DNA of 64,000 nt from Stictocephala bisonia (Eukaryota; Arthropoda; Insecta; Hemiptera; Membracidae): positions 691,001 to 755,000 of the forward strand of contig JAQJVL010000327.1 in assembly GCA_035578905.1 (NCBI GenBank), in the 5' to 3' direction. The notes beneath the pieces are model-generated. The model was given only the letters and a program-made list of their open reading frames with translations, was not told the DNA's origin and did not search any database. Positions 1 to 12,138 of this stretch are shown piece by piece; within the stretch, counting starts at the first letter, position 1; each line of letters begins with the position of its first letter. The position numbers were made by a program, and so were the translations under genes.

Positions 1-689
1 TAATCACACCTTGAGCTCACCAAAGCCGCTTTACTCTGCCCAATGATGAATTAACTTTACCAATCCATCGATATTATCTATCATGGCCAACTCATTGCCA
101 AATGGACCATTTAATTGAATGTTACTAACATTACAATTTGAACCATATAGGCTTATCAATAACTTATGCTGTTCCGATTCCATTTATAACTTAATAAATA
201 ACATATTTAATTTTTCCGCTCAAAGTGAATATATTACATTGTACATTCAATCTATTAATGTATGTTTCTTATCTTTAAATAGTTATAAATAACTAACCCA
301 ATCCGCTGGAAGTTTTGTTTTAGTATTTTTTCATCGTATTTTTACTATAAATTTTTTTTACGAGCTAATTCGGTTTAAAGTATTATGTCTTACTTGAAAG
401 AAATTTAAAAGTCTTTCCGAATATAATATTTTTATCACACTTTCAATAATTTTTCTGTGGACATTTTGGTTCTTACGTTTATTATTCACTGCAACACTTT
501 AGTATCCGATGAAAGAATATATAGTGGAAAGTTTTTATTTTAATACCCACTAATTAAAATAATTATTAATTATTACTTAGGCATTATACTTGTTAAAGCT
601 TAATTTAACTACACTTTTTAAAAAATTCAAATTTCTTAGTTGCCTTCACCGGATATTTCCAGGATTATCAGAAGCTAACGGTATCAAGC
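1..689. other. Unannotated AT-rich DNA
   Basis: No coding frame, RNA gene or recognisable repeat is visible. Homopolymer-rich AT sequence only. Confidence 0.5.
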
Positions 690-772
690 AACATCGATTA
701 AGGCTGAACCTGCAGGCCTTTGTGGACTGGTGATTGAGGTTGTTTTAATTATATAAAAAAAAAAAAAAACTG
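690..772 (+). mobile_element. SINE-A 3' fragment with poly-A tail
   Basis: The stretch around CTGCAGGCCTTTGTGGACTG followed by an AT-rich link and about 15 A resembles the 3' end of the tRNA-derived SINE-A copies at 28042-28213 and 42198-42379, which also carry an AGGC..GCCT element before their poly-A. The tRNA-like head is missing, so this would be a 5'-truncated copy. The match is short and imperfect. Confidence 0.45.
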
Positions 773-3034
773 CATTTGTAGGATTAAAAACAAATCGGCC
801 TTACTTAGTTCCTTAATAATGAGGTAAATTAACATTAAATTAGCGATGTTTATTCGTATAATATCATTTAAATAATATAATAAATATAACAATTGAACGT
901 TCAAGACCTTAAAGGGTCGTACTAATCGAGCAGTATCATCCATATATTTCTACGATTTATCGAACTATATGTTATTTATATTAATTTCCCTCCCATTACC
1001 ATAAAATTGGTTATTTTCTAACCTATGTTTCTTTATAGTTTCCATCCTGACATGATACAAAGACAAGGTAATGGGTTCAGTGAAGTGACAAAAATATAAT
1101 CGGCTCACCCCTGACGTGTTTTCCTCATCAACACAAAGGAGTCAGTGTGAGGGATGACGTGTGGCTTAGCCGAGATAAAGAGAATAATGTCGAGCTTTGA
1201 ACACAGACGGGGTGGAAAATACCACGTCTGTGTTTCAGTAGAGATGATACTAATTGGAAGGCATTAAGGCAACTACTGTAAGGGACGACATTTATTTGAA
1301 GTGCATTAAAATTATAAGTGGACTTTTAATGAGGTAAAAAATAATAAATAAATACATAATAACGATACTACTATTTAAATAAATTATACATTATATTAGT
1401 AAAAATTATAATTATGGCTAAAGAAAACAAACAATAAAAAATATAATTATTGCATTTTAATTTAAGTTTGGTAAATCTAATTCCTGTAATAAATCAAAAC
1501 TACTTATCAGATGTATTCAAAAAAGTAAATATGAAGTTTAAAGTCAAGGATGTAAATATCAGAAAATAGACTGTTCTAATGCTGATATCTTTTAACTCTG
1601 GGCACAACAAATCACAGTTTATTCGAATTTCTTCCCAGTGAAAAAACGTCAATATTGATTTAAGTATAAATATAATACTTCACCAAGTTTTTAGTACACA
1701 ATAAATAATTGATTAATTTCCTCTATAGTAAACAATACGTGCAACAAACAAAAAACTGTAAAATTAAATGATCACTATTTCAAGTAGACTGGCCAGTTTA
1801 AAATATACATATTATTACATATAAAAATATACTAAACATCTAGAGTCTAACAACAAATAAATCATTGATGATTACCTGTAGTGAAGCTTTAAACATTTAA
1901 TGTCGTATATTATTGAAAACAAACTAAATAATTAATTAGTATGGCTTGTTTGAAATGTTAATTATTTTTTAATACTTAGATATTAATAAAGTAATGAAAA
2001 ATATTTAAGAAAATACATCATTAATAATATAAATTAATAGTATCGTAAACAATCTTAAAATAAATTTTAATTTTTCATTCTTTTCATCGAACAAAATACG
2101 CTCACCCGTAATAAAACAACTATAATGAAAACTTGAAAATAATAAAAAAAATTTCGAAACAAAACAGTGACAAGAGTATTATGAAATAAAAGTAAATAAT
2201 ATACTCGCATCGTAAATTATTTCAATCTGTTAACAATACTAAATCAGAATTTTTTGATAATAATTTCTACAACTCATTGCAAAATTAACTGTAACCATCC
2301 ACTACTGTCTGAAAGTATGTAAATAATGATAAAATACATTATATAAGGCTATAATATCATAATCAATTTATTTGCTACATAATGTTGTATAGTGTGAAGG
2401 TGTTTATTTAGGCATAGAAAAAAAGGTAACAGCAGTAAGCCACCATAAACGATCTAATAATGATTCAATTGATTCTTAAATGTCTTTTTAATAAAATACA
2501 AAATGGAAAAAACAAGTATTTAATATTATACTAATAATAAGGATTTTCCAGTGATTATTTTACAAATAGGTAAAGTAAAATTAAAGTAGTAAATGTTATG
2601 GCAAGTTGTTTGTATTATTTATACTTGAAAATAAAATAAAAAAGTTTAATAGTATTGAATTTATCATGTCAGTGCACTTGATTTATTTTACAAGTAATAT
2701 TGTAGCATCAACTGTTACATTAGACGTCAACAGTTGTGCTGAGATATTAATGTTGCTTTCACATTCAGGTGATGTACAGGTGACATGGAAGCTGGCTCCT
2801 GCTTTCCTCTGTGTTTCGGTCCTTATAACTCAGTTAACGGTTTATTTTTTTAACTAACGAGAACAAAACTTTAAAACTTTTAGAGCCACATTGCCATCAC
2901 GTTTTAGCCTTTATAATTATAAGGGGATCGAAGCAATTAAAAATGTGTTTTTTGGTAAATAAACTGAAACAATACGAAACGATTGAGAAAGACCGTTGTA
3001 AGTTCACATTTAATAACAGTATGAATGAAATAAA
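773..3034. other. AT-rich spacer with one small hairpin
   Basis: No gene is visible. The patch at about 1060-1290 is less AT-rich and contains a perfect 10-bp inverted repeat, AACACAGACG (1200-1209) and its complement (1225-1234), with a 15-nt loop. It may be an old repeat fragment. An open frame at 2606-2857 has no recognisable domain or initiation context and is not called a gene. Confidence 0.45.
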
Positions 3035-3137
3035 AATGCTTTATTTATTGGGGGACAAACTTAGGATCCCAATAAATAAAGCATTGGTCGAAAGCAAAAT
3101 TAGGTTGTGTAAGAAGCTTAAGTCCTCTCTTACACAA
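3035..3137. other. Two adjacent strong hairpins
   Basis: Hairpin 1 has an 18-bp perfect stem: 3035-3052 (AATGCTTTATTTATTGGG) pairs with 3068-3085 across a 15-nt loop. Hairpin 2 starts 19 bases later: TTGTGTAAGA (3105-3114) pairs with TCTTACACAA (3128-3137) across 13 nt. They lie inside a 68-codon open frame that looks incidental. They could be a structured RNA or the remnant of a small inverted-repeat element. I cannot tell which from sequence alone. Confidence 0.7.
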
Positions 3138-4938
3138 ACTGTTAAGTAGTAGCATTAGCATAAGTACGATATGAGTCTGTGACGCCTAAACCAACGTAGA
3201 ACGTGTTATTACTACACAGAAATAATTAAGATGTTTATTATTATGTTAGAAATGAATCTTTGAAAAAATGTTACAATGAATTTCTTTTCATTATCTAAGT
3301 ATTAAAAAACAAATAAAAGTAACATCTTAGTTTTATATTATTTTTCGTCAATAACAATAAATGTTGTTGCATTGAAGTATGTCACCACACTGAGGGTCTA
3401 ATATATTTGTATGATGGTAGATTTTTTTACATATTATGATACTCGAGAAAACTTAAATTTAAATTTTTAATTATGAGAACTACCATTGATTCAGTAATTA
3501 TGGTATATGTTTTATACAAAGTGTTAGTGAATTTTGAACATTGGTCCATTAGTTCTCCCATTTATTCTGTCTGATAAATTTCCCGCACGTATAAAAGGTC
3601 TAAAGGCAATGTGTAGATTATGGATAAAGAGAAGATCGGCCTCTTCTTAAAACCAAACCGCTGAAACAATTATTAAGTAACACTATACAGAGTAGGATAT
3701 CAGTATAGTACATAGGTGAACTACAGAAAGTTACGGTAAGCGTACTTAGTGCGTACAGAAAACAGGCATTTTGACCAACACATGTACGAAATATTTGATT
3801 AACTTCTACATGTTCTAACTTTAAAAAGTGTTTATTTAAAATGTTCGTATTGTGATTCTATAGAATGGTTTTGTCTGCGGTGCAGAATGTAAAATATCAA
3901 CCCAGAAAGCCAACCCAGTAATCCAAGCTAAACATCGCTCCCTCACCCTTCCCGATACGTGAGCAGACTTTCTACTCATGCTCTGAGACACTTAGCGATC
4001 ACCTTTGCTAGAATACTATTGTTGTAAGGTTTGGATTTTATGCAGTTAGTACAAAAATCTATCACTGATCTCTGGAACAAATATAAACTGAATTTTAGTT
4101 ATCTATAAGACTATTAAAATATTCTGAAGTTTAAATGATAGTTTTCGAACAAAATAAATTGGAACATATTACATACAACTGTATAAACTACTTACAAGCA
4201 AATGTCACCTAATTCATTTTAATATGCCAATTAATACAATTATTTATATCCGAACGATAAAACAAGAAGTAAAATAAAATTTTATTTCGTCCCATAGAAC
4301 TGCAATTATGTAAATATAAAATCCACAATAACAATAGTTGATTGTATGAGTAACTTTTCTAATGGCCAATGAAATATCCATTTCAACAGTGTTTCCTTTA
4401 TTAATAAATTACCTATAAGTAGAAAAATATTTACATAATATTAGATCGTAAGATGGTAGATGGTACCTAAACTAAAATACAAGGGTATTATAGTTTAGGT
4501 TATAGTCTTCAAGTGTTATATGTTGAACAAATGTATTGCTAATAATTACAATCGGGGTTATTGTACAAGGCATTATTTACAAATGTTATATGAACATAAG
4601 AATGAAAGCATAAACTTATATAGTAAAATAAAGCTTATAAAAAATAAGAATAGATAATTTGGGAAAGTATTTTCAAACATTCAGAAAAAATAAAAAGAGG
4701 GCACAACATCTACTAGTACGCAAAATCTGTCGAGTAGTCAGATCTCCTGCTGGACGTAGGGATGGCAGGTTCAGTTATTTGTTAGTCCCTTCCTTTAATC
4801 ACCCCGAATCCTCAAAGAAAATGCAATAATTACTACTGAAGCTGTATAAAGATGTACATTAGAGGTCACCTATTTATAACTGCCCAAAGGTGTTCAATAA
4901 GAAAGTGATTGTCCTAGAGTTCTGCAAATTAAATGTTT
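3138..4938. other. AT-rich spacer, possible SINE tail
   Basis: No gene is visible. Around 3625-3655 the sequence GAAGATCGGCCTCTTCTT resembles the GGATATCGGTCTCTCCTT tail of the SINE-C copies at 12.1 and 21.2 kb, so a truncated SINE-C tail is possible. The patch at 3890-4000 is less AT-rich but unrecognised. Confidence 0.3.
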
Positions 4939-5114
4939 GGACCCTTTCCGTTAATTCACTACCACTATTTTGGTTTAGGTTGTGTTAGGTTTAGTTACGT
5001 TATGTTAGGTTTTGTTAGGTTATGTTAGGTTTAGTTAAGTTGTGTTATGTTTGGTTTTGTTATGTTAGGTCAACCTAAGTTATGGTTATGGTAGTGAATC
5101 AACGGAAAAGATCC
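4939..5114 (+). mobile_element. TTAGG-core MITE, short form, perfect 8-bp TSD
   Basis: The left end reads GGACCCTTTCCGTTAATTCA and continues CTACCA. The right end, reverse-complemented, reads GGATCTTTTCCGTTGATTCA and continues CTACCA, so the terminal inverted repeats are about 26 bp. The element is flanked by identical octamers AAATGTTT at 4931-4938 and 5115-5122. The interior is degenerate TTAGG/TTATG-like DNA with no coding capacity. It is a short variant of the family at 5.84, 9.54, 15.45, 33.87, 55.85 and 63.62 kb. An 8-bp TSD is typical of hAT-like and P-like transposons. The superfamily cannot be settled without an autonomous partner. Confidence 0.88.
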
Positions 5115-5189
5115 AAATGTTTTTCAAGTAACCTTTTTATATTTGAATAAATATAAACTTCAACCATAAAAAAAACATCGCATTGAATG

Positions 5190-5470
5190 ACATTTTCTCA
5201 TCAAAACCAGCACAACAGCTTCCTACTTAAAATATTGAATTATTTTTAAAAGCGTTCGGCAGTGTTATCGAAAATTGCTCGTTCTAAAAATACAAGTCTA
5301 AATGAGTTTTTGTGGAAAAAACTTTAATCTTACTGTCAAAACATGTTTGTTTGCGCCACTGTGGGGACAATGAAAACATTACTGTTTATAGCTTCAGCTG
5401 GACCGTGTTGACAATTCAACTCAACTTGTAATTAGAGTCACAATGTTTATGGCAGTTTTTGAGTTCCAAT
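5190..5470. repeat. Conserved island A1, paired with 14500-14775
   Basis: The best conserved part, about 5335-5460, reads through TTTATAGCTTCAGCTGGACC and the following AATTCAACTCAACTTGTAAT, and is nearly unchanged in unit B. A 22-codon ATG frame (5343-5411) is open in both copies, but a stop lies just upstream in A and conservation runs past the ORF, so a non-coding element is the simpler reading. Confidence 0.8.
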
Positions 5471-5838
5471 TACAGTTTGTTATTTTAACAACAGTTTTAT
5501 TTTAGTTTTATTTTAGATGATAGCATACATTTATTTGAAACAACATAATATAGTAAATTTGTCGAAGCTTTTGCTATATCTTTTATAATTTTACTCTAAA
5601 GAGTAAAAAATAAATCGAATTAACTAATTGAAATTTTTCATTTAGAAAACTATGTACGTGCTATTAGATTAAACTTTACTCTAAAATTAGTGAAACAGGC
5701 CCTCCATAATATTCAGGCAAAAGTAAAACATATACTTTGACACAATTTTAAGCGGTAAAAGAGACAAAAAGCAAAGTAATATAGAAAATGTTACTTTACG
5801 CTTTTCCTTAAAATATTTAGTTGGATAATGAATAATTG

Positions 5839-6143
5839 GGATCTTTTCTTCTAGGTCACTACCACTATTTGTTTTGTTTTCGTTAAATCACTACCATTTG
5901 TATTATATCGCTCTAAAAACTATTCCCACTCCACTATTACGTCCACTATAATATTCCTTATCCACTAGGAATCCGATATCGCTGGCCTCCTTACCTCTTT
6001 CTAAGAACTTACACACAGAGAGTGCATTCGGTGGTAAGACGATCATTGGATTTACCATTTTGTAATCAAATTTAGTAGCCACCTAACCTAACATAACCGT
6101 AATTGCGATAAAAAAGTGGTGGTAGTGAAGTAATGGAAAGGTC
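5839..6143 (-). mobile_element. TTAGG-core MITE, long form
   Basis: The ends are GGATCTTTTC at the left and GGAAAGGTC at the right, with CACTACCAC/GTGGTAGTG subterminal motifs. The unique core contains ACTAGGAATCCGATATCGCT and a CCTAACCTAACATAACC run, which is opposite in orientation to the copies at 9.54 and 15.45 kb. The flanks (AATAATTG / AAATAAGT) are no longer a clear duplication. Confidence 0.75.
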
Positions 6144-6779
6144 AAATAAGTATTGCTACTTTAAGGAGATGGGATTGTTAAAACATTATTAATTTTCTCG
6201 AAGGTTGAAATGGGCTTGCAGGCTTTTGGACGTTTTTCAATGGGTAAAATACCAACCAATAATTCAGTTATAGATTTGAACTTTTGGAAAATGCAATCCA
6301 GTCCAGATCCATAGGTAATTTAAAGTAGAAGATACCTATGGTAGATGGCAGAGCCATTGTGAGTAACCATCACATTTTATATTATGAATTAATTATACCT
6401 ACTAACTCTTAGAACGTTGATCATTAAAACAAGGGAAATACATGTTTTTAAAGATAGTGATGTCTACGTATCCGTAAATGTAGTAGATTTACTTTAATCC
6501 TAAAACTTGAACAAATAAAATATAAACATATTTTTTACAAATTCTCTTTAAAAGTCATCGTGTTTTTAAATATTTTCGCATATTAAAAGTAGTTATTGCA
6601 TAAATTTCTAAATTCTTACCCAACATTTAAATAAAAAATTAATTAGTTTAAGTAATTTAAAAATAAAAAATTATAAAAGATTTTATGTTTTTTTTTTGAT
6701 TTCGTTGTGATTTATCGTTGAATAGCAAACACTTTACAATAAATCAATGGATAACTGTCAAGTCAACGTATAGAATCCT
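6144..6779. other. Weakly duplicated AT-rich DNA
   Basis: The part at about 6185-6470 has patchy similarity to 15178-15420 in unit B. Shared pieces include ATTTTCTCG, ATACCAA and ATCATCAAA-like words. The rest shows nothing. Confidence 0.4.
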
Positions 6780-7445
6780 GATGTTGAGTTTTGTCCGGTA
6801 ATTGGACAGCTACCTCAGTTATCTATTAATGCGATGTCCAATTACTGCCAATTATGTCAACATGGCCATTACAACCAGGCAAGACACAACTTTATTGTAC
6901 GGTATTGTAAGGTACATCGAATAGTCATAATCAGAGGTCTTAAATTCTCCGATTTATTTGATCTAGTTATTTGACAGTAGGCATAGTTATCTATTAAAGT
7001 GATTTCCAATTGGCCAAGTCCGTCAGCTCAGCCAATACAACCAGACAAGACGTTTTTCTATGATCAAATATAAGTTCCCCTTGTAGGACCTTGCCAGAAA
7101 TTGTCTTGATTATTATCAAGTCTAGATTAAGGAATGCTCGTGCTGTGTGCTGGCAGTAATTGGACAGCTACCTCAGTTATCTTTCAATAAGATGTCCAAT
7201 TACTGCCAAGTCTGTCAACACGGCCAATAAACCAGACATAACGTTGTTCAATGATAATATATAGGTTCTCCCTGTAGGGCCTAGTCAGAATCTAGTCAGT
7301 GGCTACATTCATCAAGTTTATATTGAAGAATGTTCGGGTTGAGTGCTGGCCAGTAATTGGTCAGCTACCTCAGATCTCTGTCAACGTGTTGTCTAGTTAC
7401 TGCCAAGACTGTCAACATGGTCAATGCAACGTGACACAACTTTGC
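6780..7445. repeat. Array of ~185-bp inverted-repeat units (unit A, 4 copies)
   Basis: Four units start near 6785, 6955, 7145 and 7340. The core is an inverted repeat: CAGTAATTGGACA, a ~26-nt loop containing GCTACCTCAG, then TGTCCAATTACTG. It is followed by a conserved tail, CTGTCAACACGGCCAATA, then ACCAGACACAAC. In the third unit the arms are a perfect 16-bp stem, 7151-7166 with 7193-7208. The other units are more diverged. A second array with five units lies at 16010-16850. No ORF is present. A structured RNA, miRNA-like precursors or an old inverted-repeat element are all possible. Confidence 0.85.
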
Positions 7446-7689
7446 TCAGTGAGAGGGTCTAATTCACATAAATATTGACGGACCATACACTGACCAGGAA
7501 GTCTTCATTTTACAGTTTTCCACTGGTTATTATTATTAGCACTTGACATGCTGGCCTAGATATTAAAATTATATTATGCTGTATTCAAAATTTAATTAGA
7601 AATGAAAATTCAAGCCTATTAATCGTAATAAACATTAATTATTCAAGTATTTATATTACCTATTGGAACGGCAGCTGACTAGGATAATG

Positions 7690-7985
7690 CTATAGTCATT
7701 CAAACTAAATGAATGCAAAGATGTAATTGAAATGTTTTGATTAGAGGAAACTTTGATTGTCAACTCCACGTAAATGTAACGTTAGTAATAAACCAATTCA
7801 ATTTAGATGTACATTAATTCTATTGAACCAATAAAAGTTGTCTGTATTTCATTGCATATAGATGATTCAATCAATCCCCGCTTCCCTTTGCTGCCTGTCA
7901 AAGGTAATTCTGTCAACACGAGAACTAACATTTAATTACTAACCCCTCCTAATATTGAATATTCATAAATGATTATAACCATTGC
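7690..7985. repeat. Conserved island A4, paired with 18300-18610
   Basis: Over about 270 bp only a few substitutions separate this from the unit B copy, including TTGCTGCCTGTC versus TTGTCGCCTATC. The island contains ATGATTCAATCAATCC, a plausible homeodomain/TALE-type site. A 42-codon minus-strand frame is open in both copies, but the flanks are equally conserved, so I do not call it a gene. Confidence 0.8.
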
Positions 7986-8809
7986 AATAATACTAATAAT
8001 AATCTAATATTGTGTTACTAGATATTAATTTGATGCACACATTAAATCCTGATTATATTTTTAAAATAAGTTTTAAATAATCATATTTAAATATATCTGG
8101 ACAAATTTTATACATGTGTGAAAAAGGAATTTACTTATAACGCAAAGTTTTAAAAACTCAACACAATTCACATAACTTATACTTATTTTCATCAATGTTT
8201 ATAATAACAAATAATTTCTGTAACAGAAAAAAAGAATCAGAAGTCATTTTCTTATGGTCGCAGTGAACGTATCAGTGCCAGTTATGGATAAAACGATATA
8301 ATATAACTCTATATAAATTTTTAATATGATTACTTACTAAATTTTCCCATTGTAATATAGGAGGAATAAATTGAGGGACTGACAATGTGCTGGTCCTGCT
8401 ATCCCTACGGTAAATTGAATAAATAAATACTCAACACACTTACTTCACACAGATTCAGCGCACAAGTGGACGCTACATGTGCCTCTTTATTCTACGTATT
8501 TTTTTTAAAACAGAAGCAATTATTTAATTAATAGTAATGTGAGTTTCCAGAATAAATTTTAACGAAAAATACTTTTTTAATTTTCCTAAGAATTTAGAAA
8601 GTATCTTTATAAATTATTATTGTTAACATTTACACTTTTTGTAATTTGAGGCCGGATTTATATTTCAAAATCGTTTACTCTTCAAATAAACTATGATATG
8701 TTCTTATATTGTCATACAACTAATATATTAAATAAGACATCTAAAAAGGTTGAATTTAATGTTACTTCTTAAAACTATTTTATTACTCTCTAAATTCTAA
8801 AGCTTAACA
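7986..8809. other. Patchily duplicated AT-rich DNA
   Basis: Short words are shared with 18610-19330 (TAACGCAAAGTTTT-like; TTTTCCTAAGAATTTAGAAAGT-like). No gene is visible. Confidence 0.4.
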
Positions 8810-9070
8810 GTGTATAAACTTTGGAGTGGAAAAGTTTGTGGTTAATGACTCATGATCAGGAACGGTTCTGTAGTTGTAAAACAGCTCTAATCTAAAGAGC
8901 AGCTTCTGAAGAAAACTGCAGGAAGTAAGGAGCGATCGTTGGGGAAATTAAAACTGCTACAAACGAGGGTCCTTGATATCCTCGGAACTGCTCTCAGCGA
9001 TCCTTTTTTTCAAGGAAATGAGGGTAATAAAACGACACGCCTGAAAATATTCAAAAGCTGGCTCTTTTTA
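8810..9070. repeat. Conserved island A6, paired with 19335-19590
   Basis: The island shares long near-identical runs with unit B, for example GGTTAATGACTCATGATCAG and TACAAACGAGGGTC followed by TTGATATCCTCGGAACTGCT. Unit A has a small insertion near 8886-8920. The open frame in B (19349-19534, 61 codons) is broken in A by a stop and a frame shift, so the shared sequence is better read as a conserved non-coding island than as an exon. Confidence 0.8.
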
Positions 9071-9542
9071 CATTTGTTAACCTTCTTCATATATTATTGC
9101 GTATTTAAGACAGATAAATATGTTATAAACGTTGTTTTTATAAATAATACTTTCTTAATACTTAACAACTAAACATATATAAAATGTATTTAACTATTGT
9201 TAATCTACAGAGCTATTTTATTTGACCCTGAAATTAAAATAACTTAATATCTAATAAATATCATTACAACATACACTTCACCATTGACATTCATAATATA
9301 GTTTAACTAATAAATGAAATTTATTTGTTGAAAAAAATTACTAATGTGCGTATATACTATAATTTACCTATAATGAACGAATAATTTATTAATTTTCGTA
9401 TCATTTATAAAAGAAACTATAATTACGTTTAAACAAACACTGTCGCATTAATTATTACGTTTTTTTATAATACTTTTAGTAGCCTATTTTTTATTTTTTT
9501 TTATTATTAGATACTAATGAAACTATATAATATGGCCACCCA
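9071..9542. other. AT-rich spacer
   Basis: Nothing recognisable is present. It ends in a T-rich stretch just before the MITE. Confidence 0.4.
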
Positions 9543-9897
9543 GGACCTTTTCTGTTAATTCATTACCACTAATGTTTCCGTTACTTCACTACCACTAATG
9601 GTTTATCAAAATTACGGTTAGGTTATGTTATGTTAAGTTAAGTTAAGTTAGGTCAGATTATGTTAGGTTATGTTAGATGTCTACTAAAGTTGATGGCAAA
9701 TTGGTAAATCCAATGATTGCATTAACTCCGAATGTGCTCTCCGTGTGTAAGTTCATGGAAAACGATAAGATAAGGCTAGTGTTATCGGATTCGTAACGGA
9801 TAAGGAATACGCTAACTGTGGGCGTAAAATTTATTGGGGAACAGTTTTTATAGCAATAGAATATTTGTCAATCGGTAGTGAATTAATAGAAAAGGTC
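9543..9897 (+). mobile_element. TTAGG-core MITE, long form with near-perfect 8-bp TSD
   Basis: The left end is GGACCTTTTCTGTTAATTCA. The right end, reverse-complemented, is GACCTTTTCTATTAATTCAC. The flanks GCCACCCA (9535-9542) and ACCACCCA (9898-9905) agree at 7 of 8 positions. After the left TIR a second direct TIR-like motif (CCGTTACTTCACTACCACTA) is followed by a TTAGGTTATGTTA-type core and the family-specific block with GTAAGTTCATGG and CGGATTC. There is no coding capacity. Confidence 0.88.
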
Positions 9898-11600
9898 ACC
9901 ACCCATTTGAGGACGAAATTGTCCCTAAACAACGATATATAAGAGATATCAAACCCCATTGTAGTTTATGGGTAAGTAAGTAGTATAAAATAGATATATA
10001 TGTCAATTCTGATCTTTATAAGTGAAGATTACAATGTGAAATGATTTTTTTACTTTTATTAAATGAAACCCCAATTTAACACTTTATTAAAAAAAACTTT
10101 AAATGTAATTATCTCATTATAAAACATTTTAGCATGTAATTATTATAAATATTAGCTATGGTATTTTAATTATTTTGTACAGTTATAAGTATGTAAGAAG
10201 ACGTATGTTTTTTAATCATGTAATATTAAGTAATAATTAAAGTGGAAGGCCTAATGATAACAGTACGTCTGTTGTAAGGCTTCAAAAAACAAACTATTTA
10301 ATATTGTTTAGTAATTGTATAACATTTAATACTACAATATATTAAACAAACAAGACACAACATATTAATCAAATGTTATCTTCAACACGCAATTTTTATG
10401 GGTCTTGGAAGACTATAGTTTTTATACTTAAATGTTACTTGATATATTTTAATACTATTACAGATTTTTAAAAATTAATACAAGTTTTAAATAAAAAAAA
10501 ACGACAGAGTGATTAGAATTTTAAATATTTATTTAATTTTCATAAAAATCAATGTATTTATTAAATGGTATATTCAAATGGCTTAGTGCAATTAGAGCTT
10601 GTTGCAATACACATATATTGTTGTGTGTATGTCACAACATATACGTTGTTGTGAAAAAACGTATGATACATAGTTGAATTCAACTCGTATTTTCTTCCTA
10701 TACAATATTTAAAGGAAAGGAATTAAATTAATAAGTCGACATTTCCTTAGTATTTAAATCTACTAAAGTTAAAAATCTGACAGGGAAAGAAGGCATTTGT
10801 CCATTCTAGACAGAAATATTGTTAGTAAAATACATTAACCTAATTTTTGTTATGTTAACAATGCATAGGCCTAAACTATGTTAGTTTATGATGAATCCTC
10901 CTCTCCGTGAATAAAACTAAAAATTTGATCGAAATCAAACACTATGTATACAATGTAAATAATATACTTAATGCTAAATATTTTAAGAATGTAAATCTAA
11001 TTAAGAGTAAAATATATAGGGTAAATTTTTTTTCGGATTCCGCTTCGCTTAGTGTCCATCTTTTTGTTTTTTTAGGACAAATTACTAACCTAAAAACAAA
11101 TTTGCCAATCAGATTTAAAATTTATACTACTTTAATTTAATATTACTAAACAGAAAAAATTGAGTCATATTTACCCATTATACGTGACAGTAATTAAAAT
11201 ATTATACAATATTTTTGGTTAACAAGATATTTGGAGATAAAAGTCTATAAAACCACCGTTTGAAAAATCATTGGGATTACGTAATAACTATTAATTTTCT
11301 GTTATATCATACTAATGCAAATAAATTTACGAAATGTCAAGTCAGTCAGTCGAACCATTCTTAATAGCTTTATTTATTGTAAAAAACACTCAAAAATACA
11401 CTTAACAGAGTAGAATTAGAATAAAATCTCTCGTTAATCTTTTCTCATTATTGTTATTTTTTTTCTTAAAGAAATTAGGTTTATAATATGAAGATAGCTA
11501 CCCTGGCGAGAGAATACCATATTTTGTGACACGATCTAATATATTAAATAATTGTCTTAAATAGGTTTACATCATAGCTAATTATATATAGACTAAGTTT
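9898..11600. other. AT-rich spacer
   Basis: No gene is visible. The segment at 10600-10665 is TG/CA-rich with overlapping imperfect hairpins (TTGTTGTG / CACAACA). An open frame at 10907-11140 has no recognisable content. Weak resemblance to 20350-20600 exists near 11210-11400. Confidence 0.4.
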
Positions 11601-11619
11601 ATAACTAGTATTTTTCATA

Positions 11620-11929
11620 TAGACAATTTACAACACTAAATCCTCGGTGTCAACTTACAAGAGACCTTATTCTAGAGGTAACAACAAAAGCGTGGTAGAC
11701 ATTGCCAAATATTCTCAGCGGCGTCTGGGACAAGAGCCAAGGTTTTTGGCATAATATTCACCAGAGCCACCGAGCCACAGTCATTAATTTAACCTCTTGT
11801 TGCTAATAAACTATAAAATACACCCAACGTGCATGTCCTTGTTTGTATACAATATTTTGTTGAGAAACAGAATGAATATGAGAACAAATCTACCAGAAAG
11901 ATCTTCTATTACTCCTTGATACTGTTTAG
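11620..11929. repeat. Conserved island A9, paired with 20720-21028
   Basis: A near-identical pair including CACTAAATCCTCGGTGTCAA, GACAAGAGCCAAGGTTTTTG and CATTAATTTAACCTCTTGTT. It leads directly into the SINE-C copy in both units, so the SINE insertion predates the duplication. Confidence 0.8.
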
Positions 11930-12138
11930 GAGAGTTAGTGGCCGAGTGGTCAAAGGTGTATCGGACATTGTACGTGAGTTAGAGATAGCACAGATTAAAC
12001 TCCTAGCCTTGTATGGTTGATTTTAAATCATTAATATTCCCCTTATACCGTCTGATAACTAACCAAGTCATATCAATATTCTACGGAGATTGGTTAGAAT
12101 AAAATTAAAAAGGATATCGGTCTCTCCTTTTAAAAAAA
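11930..12138 (+). mobile_element. SINE-C (tRNA-derived), duplicated with unit A
   Basis: An A-box-like TTAGTGGCCGAGTGG opens the element, and a degenerate B box (AGATTAAACTCC) followed by TAGCCTTG lies about 55 bp downstream. A tail AAGGATATCGGTCTCTCCTT precedes an A-rich end. The paralogue is at 21030-21250, and a better preserved head with B box GGTTCGAATCC followed by TAGCCTTG lies on the minus strand at 40260-40353. Confidence 0.7.

Noticed and set aside
2606..3149. Two plus-strand frames (83 and 68 codons) as small genes
   Set aside because: No recognisable domain or splice context was seen. The second frame is mostly hairpin sequence.
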